This document shows, piece after piece, positions 58,438 through 64,000 of a stretch of 64,000 nucleotides of DNA. The DNA is from Kocuria sp. p3-SID1428 (GTDB lineage: Bacteria; Actinomycetota; Actinomycetes; Actinomycetales; Micrococcaceae), in NCBI RefSeq assembly GCF_025149945.1, contig NZ_JALXVH010000001.1, positions 62,001-126,000 of the forward strand. Reading direction: 5' to 3'. The position numbers were made by a program, and so were the translations under genes. The notes under the pieces are model-generated. The model searched no databases, was not told the origin of the DNA, and saw only the letters and a list, made by a program, of their open reading frames with translations. Position 1 is the first letter of the stretch. Each line of letters opens with the position of its first letter.

Positions 58438-59003
58438 TCAGACCGTCTCGTAGGCGGCGTCGGCCTCGGGCTTGGGCTGCACCCTGGCCAGTGCCTCGAT
58501 GATCGCCTGCGTGAGCTCGTCCGTCGAGCTCGTGCCGCCGATGTCGCGGGTCAGGTGGCCAGCCCCTCCGTCGTGGCCTCGATCGCGGCCTCCAGGCGGC
58601 GCGCCTGATCGGAGAGGCCGAACTGGTCGAGCATCAGCGCCGCGGAGGCGATCGCGCCGATCGGATTGGAGATCTCCTGCCCAGCGATATCCGGAGCGGA
58701 GCCGTGGACCGGCTCGAACATCGACGGGAAGCGCCGCTCCGGGTTGAGGTTGGCACTGGCGGCCAGGCCGAGACTTCCCGCGAGCGCCGAGCCCAGGTCC
58801 GAGAGGATGTCGGCGTTGAGGTTCGAGGCCACCACGACCGAGAGGTCATGCGGGTGCAGGATGAACTTGGCGCTCATGGCATCCACCAGCACCGACTCGT
58901 TCGCCACGTCCGGGTACTCGGCGGCCACGCGCTGGAAGACCTCGTCCCACAGGACCATGCCGTACTGCTGGGCATTCGACTTGGTCACCGAGGAGACCTT
59001 ATC
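58438..59003 (-). pseudogene. tartrate/D-malate dehydrogenase (DmlA/TtuC family) remnant
   Basis: Only about the C-terminal half survives. From 59003 the frame reads VSSVTKSNAQQYGMVLWDE, where a complete enzyme would have about 180 residues before it. It goes on with VVVASNLNADILSDLGSAL (metal ligand Asp) and ASANLNPERRFPSMFEPVHGSAPDIAG, which is the tartrate/D-malate rather than LeuB signature. The frame ends at an early TGA (58551), but LTRDIGGTSSTDELTQAII and the natural end continue in another frame to 58438, implying a single-base loss near 58557. So the gene has both a 5' deletion and a 3' frameshift. Confidence 0.85.
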
Positions 59004-60019
59004 TGCTGACCTCCGTGCTGCTGGGCGTGATCGTGCTGTGGATCTGCGAGCCGGTGCCCATCCCCGTGGGCGGCCTGATCGGCGTCGGCGCGATCGTCGT
59101 GCTGGGCGTGGCCCCGGCCGGCTCCCCGCCCAACCTGATCGGCCGCGGCCTGATCGAGGAGGCCATGGGCACCCGGATCTCGTTCGCGCAGTGGATGGTC
59201 ATGGCCTTCCCGATCTGCCTGGGGATGCTCATCGTTCTCGCCGCGACCATGTTCCTGCTCAACCGGCCCGAGGTCCGTCGCCTGGACGGCGTGGAGGACT
59301 ACGTCCGCGAGCAGCGCGAAGCCCAGGGCCCCATGGATCGCGCGGCCAAGAACACGATCATCGCCTTCGGCGTGACCATCACCCTGTGGCTCCTGCCGGC
59401 CGTGGTCAGCCTGTTCGCGGGCACCGACTCCGAGCTCTACATCTTCATGGACGACCGCCTGGACGAGGGCATCGCGGCGGTGCTCGGCGCCTCCCTGCTG
59501 TTCATCCTGCCCAAGGACTGGGCCACGCGGGAGCCCACCCTCACCTGGTCCGAGGCCGCCAAGATCGACTGGGGCACGATCCTGCTCTTCGGCACGGGCA
59601 TCATCTTCGGCTCCATGCTGGCCGACACCGGCCTGGCCGAGACCATCGGCACCGGCGCCTCCGAGAACCTGGGGGTCACGCGCCTGGCCGCGATCACGGT
59701 GTTCTCCGCAGTGCTGGCCGTGCTGATCTCGGAGACGACCTCCAACACGGCCGCCGCCGCGGTGATCGTCCCGATCGTCATCCCCCTGTGCCAGGCCATG
59801 GAGGTCGATCCGCTGGTGCCCGCCGTGGCGGCCACGTTCGCGGCGTCGTTCGGGTTCATGCTGCCGGTCTCCACGCCGCAGAACGCGATCGTCTACGGCA
59901 CCGGCGCAGTGCCCATGGTGCGGATGATCCGCACGGGCGCGGTGTTCGATGTCCTGGGCATCATCCTCGTCGTGACCATGGTGCCGGTGATGGTGGGGGT
60001 GGTCGGGCTCTCCGGCTGA
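59003..60019 (+). pseudogene. DASS/SLC13-family dicarboxylate transporter remnant
   Basis: An open frame of 334 codons from GTG 59015 reads as a DASS transporter lacking large parts. It starts in the middle of the first helices (VIVLWICEPVPIPVGG). After VVLGVAP it jumps directly to AGSPPNLIGRGLIEEAM, which in full transporters lies ~130-150 residues further on, so the first SNT motif and its helices are deleted in frame. The second SNT (ETTSNTAAAAVIV) and the C-terminal end are intact. No ribosome site precedes the GTG. It would be too short for the full fold; a non-functional remnant is the likely reading. Confidence 0.75.
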
Positions 60020-60046
60020 GGCCCCCGGTCTGGTCCGCCGAGGGCG

Positions 60047-60079
60047 CGGCCCCCGAAGCCCTCCAGGCTTCGGGGGCCG
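60047..60079. terminator. terminator between DASS remnant and aldehyde dehydrogenase
   Basis: A perfect 14-bp stem (60047-60060 with 60066-60079) and loop CTCCA. It follows the DASS stop by 28 bases and lies 35 bases beyond the convergent aldehyde dehydrogenase stop. Confidence 0.85.
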
Positions 60080-60114
60080 TGCTCCTGCGGGGGCCGTCGT
60101 GGACGGCGGAAGGC

Positions 60115-61653
60115 TCAGTCCCGCGTGCGCCCCCGCCGACGGCGGCGCAGACGGTGCACCAGCTCGGACGGCGTGGGCACGGACATGAGTTGTCGCGCTG
60201 CCCAGGCCCGCGCGCCGCTGTACGGCGGGAAGGTGACGCTGAGGGTCTCCGGGCTCAGGGGCTTGGCCAGCAACGAGCGGTGGTGGCTGAACGTGTCGAA
60301 GCTCGCCTGCCCGTGATAGGCGCCCATGCCGGAATCGCCCACGCCGCCGAAGGGCAGCTGCGGGTGGATGAGATGGACCATGGGGGCCTCGAAGGTCATG
60401 CCGCCTGACGACGTCCGGTCACTGAAGTCGGCGGGCACCTGCTCGTCGCGGCTCATGACGTAGAGCGCCAACGGCTTTTCCCCGGCCCGCACGAAGTCGA
60501 TCGCCTGGTAGTGGTCCTCCACCGCCACGAGCGGCAGGACCGGCCCGAAGATCTCCTGCTCCATGAGCGGTCCGTCCGGTGCGCTGCGCACGATCGTGGG
60601 CTCCAGATACCGGTCCTCGAGGTCGTGGCGCCCGCCAGCCAGGACGTCCGCTTCCGGCACCCGCTCGAGCAGCTGCGTCAGCCGCTGCAGGTGCCGTGAG
60701 CTCACGATCCGTCCGTACGACGGGCTGGACTGCGGATCCTCGCCGTAGAACTCGCGGATAGCCTCCGTGACCAGCGGCATGAGCTGCTCCAGCACGCCGG
60801 CCGGGCCCATGACGTAGTCCGGTGCCACGCAGGTCTGCCCGGCATTGACCAGCTTGGCCCAGGCCAGGCGCCGGGCGGCTGCGGCCAGATCGACGGTGTC
60901 GTCGATCCACACCGGCGACTTGCCGCCGAGCTCCAGCGTCACGGGCGTGAGGTGCTCGGCCGCAGCCCGCATGACCACGCGCCCCACAGCGGAGTTGCCG
61001 GTGAAGAAGAGGTGATCGAAGCGGTGCTGCAGCAGCCGCGTGGTCTCGGGGACTCCGCCTTGGACCACGCCCACGCAGTCGGGCAGCTCCTGCTCCAGGG
61101 CCTCGCTCAGCGCCTGGGACACGTGCGGGGTGTGCTCGGAGGGCTTGACCACCGCGGTGTTCCCGGCCGCGAGCGCGCCCACCAGCGGAGACAGCAGCAG
61201 CTGCACCGGGTAGTTCCACGGAGCGATGATCAGCACGGTGCCCAGGGGCTGCGCCTGGACCCAGCCGCTGGAGGGACTCAGCACCGCAGCCGATCCCACG
61301 GACCGCGGCGCCATCCACGAGGCCAGGCTGCGGCGGACGTGGCGCAGCTCGGTGAGCGTCACGCCGATCTCGGTGAGCTCGGACTCGGTCTGCGACTTGC
61401 CCAGGTCCTGGGCAAGTGCTGCCTGCAGCGCCTCACGGTGCCCGGTCAGCACTCGCTCGAGGCGGTTCAGGCGGTCCAGACGCACATGGAGCGGCACCGG
61501 GGCGCTGAATGCCGCCTGAGTGCGCTCCACGAGGCGATCGATCTGCCGGGCGCTGTCTGCGGGCAGATTTTCGACCGCGCTGAGCTGCGGCTCGCGCCGC
61601 CGGAACGACGGGGCCGTGGGCAGGGACTCGGACTGGGTGCCTCGCTCGGTCAT
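60115..61653 (-). CDS. aldehyde dehydrogenase
   Basis: About 512 aa of the ALDH superfamily, NAD(P)-linked oxidation of aldehydes to acids. Glu241 is in VTLELGGKSPVWI and the nucleophile Cys275 is in GQTCVAPDY; APWNYPV and FTGNSAVG mark the coenzyme site. The FALDH/ALDH3-like length and the C-terminal arginine-rich tail (RLRRRRRGRTRD) suggest a membrane-associated fatty-aldehyde type. The start at 61653 has GTGGACC upstream, weak. It follows the App1-like gene by 43 bases, so one operon is possible. Confidence 0.9.
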   Translation of the reverse strand: MTERGTQSESLPTAPSFRRREPQLSAVENLPADSARQIDRLVERTQAAFSAPVPLHVRLDRLNRLERVLTGHREALQAALAQDLGKSQTESELTEIGVTLTELRHVRRSLASWMAPRSVGSAAVLSPSSGWVQAQPLGTVLIIAPWNYPVQLLLSPLVGALAAGNTAVVKPSEHTPHVSQALSEALEQELPDCVGVVQGGVPETTRLLQHRFDHLFFTGNSAVGRVVMRAAAEHLTPVTLELGGKSPVWIDDTVDLAAAARRLAWAKLVNAGQTCVAPDYVMGPAGVLEQLMPLVTEAIREFYGEDPQSSPSYGRIVSSRHLQRLTQLLERVPEADVLAGGRHDLEDRYLEPTIVRSAPDGPLMEQEIFGPVLPLVAVEDHYQAIDFVRAGEKPLALYVMSRDEQVPADFSDRTSSGGMTFEAPMVHLIHPQLPFGGVGDSGMGAYHGQASFDTFSHHRSLLAKPLSPETLSVTFPPYSGARAWAARQLMSVPTPSELVHRLRRRRRGRTRD

Positions 61654-61696
61654 GGGTCCACGGTAGAGGCCCTCCCCGACAGCACAGCGTCCTGCC

Positions 61697-62791
61697 TCAG
61701 AGCAGCCCGTGCTCCTCGAGCTGCTCCGAGATCGAGGCACCGTCGTTCGCGCGGATCAGGGGGATCCCCTCCGGCAGCTCGGGGCCGTCGGCGGTGAGCA
61801 GGCGACCGGAGGCCAGCACGGCCTCGGTGGGCGAGAGCGTGCGGATCACGACGGCGGCCACGTTCTGCGGGTAGCGCTGCGCGAAGCCCCCGTAGATCTG
61901 CGGGTCGTGCTGGCCGTCGTCGCCGATGAGGATCCACTTCATGTGCGGGAACTCGCGGGCCAGCTGCTCGAGGTTCTCGACCTTGTGCCGGGGCCCCGAG
62001 CGGAACCAGCGATCCGTGGTGGGGCCCCAGTCGGTGAGCAGCAGCGGTCCGGGCGGGTAGGCGTTGCGGCTCAGGAAGCGGCGCAGCGTGGGCGCCACGT
62101 TCCAGGCCCCGGTCGAGAGGTAGATGAAGGGCAGGCCGCGGTGGCGGCGGCGCAGGCGCTCCAGCAGCACCGGCATGCCGGGGGTGGCGTCGCGGGCGTG
62201 CTCGTTGAGCACGAAAGAGTTCCAGGCCGCCAGCATGGGACGCGGCAGCGAGGTGACCATGACGGTGTCGTCGACGTCGGAGACCACGCCGATGCGCTGG
62301 GAGTCGTCGACCACCCAGATCCGGGAGGTGGCCCAGGCCGAGCCGGCGGTGCGCAGCCGAGCGGTGTGCACGCCGGGCTCCAGGCTGATCTCCACGTCGG
62401 CATCGATCACCCCGCCCTTGTCCGCCACCAGCCGGAACTGCACGCCCTCGATCTCGACATCCACGTGGGCGAAGCCGATGGGGATCGAGGTGAAGGAGCG
62501 CCAGCCGCGGATCGAGGTCTCGTCCTCGGCGGTGGGGTCCTCCGGCCCGTGCGTCTTGTAAAGGGCACGGCCCAGGATGCGCACGTGGTCGGTGGTTCCG
62601 TAGCAGTCGAAGGCGACCATGACGGGTCGATCCCCGCGCCGCTCCGCACTGCGCTGCCGGAACTGGGTGAAGCCCTGCTCGATCCGGTACCCGAAGTTCA
62701 GGGCATCCTGCGTGACCTGATCCATGGTCTGGAGCAGATCGGTGGCCAGGTCGACGGGCTGCTGGTCCTGTTCCGGACGGGTCTGCGACAT
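61697..62791 (-). CDS. App1-like phosphatase (DUF2183)
   Basis: About 364 aa. The HAD-like active site SDVDDTVM (Asp172, Asp174) is central, followed by FIYLSTGAWNVAPTLRRFL and ILIGDDGQHDPQIY, the hallmark of the App1 catalytic domain (yeast phosphatidate phosphatase). The N-terminal ~160 residues form a beta-rich domain. Expected activity is phosphatidate phosphatase or a related phosphomonoesterase; substrate is unproven in bacteria. Start at 62791. Probably cotranscribed with the aldehyde dehydrogenase, hinting at lipid metabolism. Confidence 0.83.
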   Translation of the reverse strand: MSQTRPEQDQQPVDLATDLLQTMDQVTQDALNFGYRIEQGFTQFRQRSAERRGDRPVMVAFDCYGTTDHVRILGRALYKTHGPEDPTAEDETSIRGWRSFTSIPIGFAHVDVEIEGVQFRLVADKGGVIDADVEISLEPGVHTARLRTAGSAWATSRIWVVDDSQRIGVVSDVDDTVMVTSLPRPMLAAWNSFVLNEHARDATPGMPVLLERLRRRHRGLPFIYLSTGAWNVAPTLRRFLSRNAYPPGPLLLTDWGPTTDRWFRSGPRHKVENLEQLAREFPHMKWILIGDDGQHDPQIYGGFAQRYPQNVAAVVIRTLSPTEAVLASGRLLTADGPELPEGIPLIRANDGASISEQLEEHGLL

Positions 62792-62947
62792 GGCGCTCAG
62801 TCTGGCACAGCCCTCCAGACCCACCACGCACGACGACAGCCCAGCCGTCGTCGTGCCGCAGCCGTCGGCTGCGCGGACTGTGATGCGGCGCCCGCTCCAC
62901 GGCGGCGCCTGGAGGACGCGTCCAGCCTGATGCGGTGCAATGGGGGC

Positions 62948-63487
62948 ATGTCGAGCGATCCGAACCCCCGCACCACCGGTCCGAGCACCGCCCCCGCCGC
63001 GCCTTCGCCGCAGGCGGACCCCGTCACGCCGCACCGGCTCTTCCGCGTCCTGGCGCTGGCCGAGGCGGTGACCTGGACGCTGCTGATCCTGGGGATGATC
63101 GGCAAGTACGTGCTGCACCTGGGCGACTGGCCGGTCTCCGTGGGCGGCGGCATCCACGGCTTCGTGTTCCTGAGCTACTGCGCGGTCACGGTGCTCGTGT
63201 GGATCGACGCCCGCTGGTCCGTGGCCGACGGCCTGCTCGCCCTGTTCAGCTCCGTGATCCCCTACGCCACGATCCCGGTGGAGCGCCGGGCCCTGCGCCG
63301 CGGCCTTCTGCCCCACAGCTGGCGCCTGCGCGGCGACGACGAGGCACCTCGAGGCCCGCTCGAGAAGCTGCTGGCCGCCCTGCTGCTGCATCCGGTGGTC
63401 TCGACGGTCGTGATCATCGTCGTGGTGGTGGCTCTCTACCTGACCCTGCTGGCCATGGGTCCGCCCGTGGAGGTCTCCCCGGAGTGA
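62948..63487 (+). CDS. DUF3817-family integral membrane protein
   Basis: About 179 aa. A Pro/Thr/Ala-rich N-terminus, then LFRVLALAEAVTWTLLILGM and GGGIHGFVFLSYC, both typical of DUF3817, with three to four membrane helices and a final helix STVVIIVVVVALYLTLLAM. Function is unknown. Divergent from the App1-like gene; a hairpin follows. Confidence 0.8.
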   Translation: MSSDPNPRTTGPSTAPAAPSPQADPVTPHRLFRVLALAEAVTWTLLILGMIGKYVLHLGDWPVSVGGGIHGFVFLSYCAVTVLVWIDARWSVADGLLALFSSVIPYATIPVERRALRRGLLPHSWRLRGDDEAPRGPLEKLLAALLLHPVVSTVVIIVVVVALYLTLLAMGPPVEVSPE

Positions 63488-63506
63488 TCCGATCCAGCGC
63501 AGCAGA

Positions 63507-63534
63507 GGCGCCCGACCCTCACCGGCCGGGCGCC
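63507..63534 (+). terminator. terminator after DUF3817 gene
   Basis: An 8-bp stem (GGCGCCCG 63507-63514 with CGGGCGCC 63527-63534) about 20 bases after the stop. Short but GC-only. Confidence 0.6.
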
Positions 63535-63602
63535 CCTTCGCGTGACGGCAACTTGCCCTTCCCTACGGAGTGATCTGTTTCACAGCTGGCTATCGTCGAG
63601 GC

Positions 63603-64000
63603 ATGACCAAGACGAAGCCCATGGACAAGTCCCTGTACGAGGCGGAGCTGCTGCGACTGCAGGCCGAGCTCGTGGAGATGCAGCAGTGGGTGAAGTCGAC
63701 CGGCAATCGCGTCGTGATCGTCTTCGAGGGCCGTGATGCGGCGGGCAAAGGCGGGGCGATCAAGCGCCTGACCGAGTACCTCAATCCCCGCACCGCCCGT
63801 ATCGTGGCGCTGCCGGCGCCGACCGAGCGGCAGAAGACGCAATGGTACTTCCAGCGCTATATCGAGCATCTGCCGGCCGCGGGCGAGATCGTGATCTTCG
63901 ACCGCTCCTGGTACAACCGCGCCGGGGTCGAGCGGGTCATGGGCTTCTGCACCCCGGAGGAGCATCAGCGCTTCCTGCGCCAGTGCCCGATCTTCGAGCA
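63603..64000 (+). CDS. ppk2: polyphosphate kinase 2 (PPK2), 3' end outside window
   Basis: The first 132 codons are visible. Walker [10 protein letters not shown] is at 43-51 and the lid/Walker B region [17 protein letters not shown] at 99-115, both strongly diagnostic of PPK2. The enzyme transfers phosphate between polyphosphate and nucleotides (GDP/ADP class cannot be assigned from this fragment). The length before the first motif fits single-domain class I PPK2. Start is ATG 63603; the gene runs past the window edge. Confidence 0.95.
   Translation, partial: MTKTKPMDKSLYEAELLRLQAELVEMQQWVKSTGNRVVIVFEGRDAAGKGGAIKRLTEYLNPRTARIVALPAPTERQKTQWYFQRYIEHLPAAGEIVIFDRSWYNRAGVERVMGFCTPEEHQRFLRQCPIFE

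Noticed and set aside
58551-58988. Intact 145-aa isopropylmalate dehydrogenase (leuB)
   Set aside because: It is only a C-terminal fragment, with the tartrate/D-malate dehydrogenase signature ASANLNPE...FPSMFEPVHGSAP, and its true C-terminus continues in another frame.

Overview
The window is very GC-rich, densely coded actinobacterial chromosome. Informational and envelope genes in actinobacterial arrangements (rel-secF-secD-yajC-ruvB-ruvA-ruvC-yebC, thrS next to a HIT-family Ap4A phosphorylase, murT-gatD, a class Ib nrdHIEF operon) point to the order Micrococcales, probably Micrococcaceae. This is inferred from gene content; there is no rRNA to place it. Both window edges cut a gene: an S8 peptidase at the left and a PPK2 polyphosphate kinase at the right.

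Layout. 1-7.1 kb: secreted-type subtilase, rpsD, and a glycerol operon glpD-glpF-glpK. 7.1-15 kb: rarA, dtd, an alpha/beta hydrolase and aspS on the minus strand, then an APC permease that overlaps hisS tail to tail. 15-28 kb: a DUF349 protein, a lone AbiEi-like protein, then the minus-strand block rel, secF, secD, yajC, ruvB, ruvA, ruvC, yebC. 28-37.5 kb: gatD-murT (peptidoglycan glutamate amidation), a GlcD-type oxidase, a small kinase, a DUF3800-like protein, a Bcr/CflA exporter, HIT and thrS. 37.5-46.7 kb: more accessory content, with an MFS transporter, a lipoprotein, a long palindrome, a HEPN Abi-like protein, a PIF1-DnaQ-like-BRCT fusion, a flavin monooxygenase-like protein, a DUF4874/DUF4832 protein and a frameshifted B3/B4-domain gene. 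46.7-52.5 kb: a catabolic-looking set (MHS transporter, M20 amidohydrolase, PrpF isomerase) and a GmrSD-like DUF262/DUF1524 protein. 52.7-57.2 kb: nrdF, nrdE, nrdI, nrdH behind a pair of probable NrdR boxes. 57.2-60 kb: an intact glycerate kinase beside the remains of a tartrate/D-malate dehydrogenase and a DASS transporter. 60-64 kb: aldehyde dehydrogenase, App1-like phosphatase, DUF3817 protein and ppk2.

How the genes fit together. GlpF, GlpK and GlpD take up, phosphorylate and oxidise glycerol. MurT-GatD amidates lipid II. NrdHIEF makes dNTPs under likely NrdR control. Rel makes and degrades (p)ppGpp. SecD, SecF and YajC assist protein export. RuvABC and RarA act on stalled or recombining forks. 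The glycerate kinase, truncated dehydrogenase and truncated transporter read as a decayed dicarboxylate (probably tartrate) utilisation locus: the divergent promoter region and both 5' gene ends have been lost.

The most useful observations are this decayed locus, the NrdR box pair spaced by 32 bp, a single-base deletion that kills a B3/B4 gene, the PIF1-exonuclease-BRCT fusion next to a HEPN Abi gene with a long upstream palindrome, and a MurT that lacks the usual four zinc-ribbon cysteines. I found no CRISPR array, insertion sequence, tRNA or rRNA. I did not find a clear previously undescribed multi-gene system; the Abi-PIF1 neighbourhood is the best candidate and is weakly supported.
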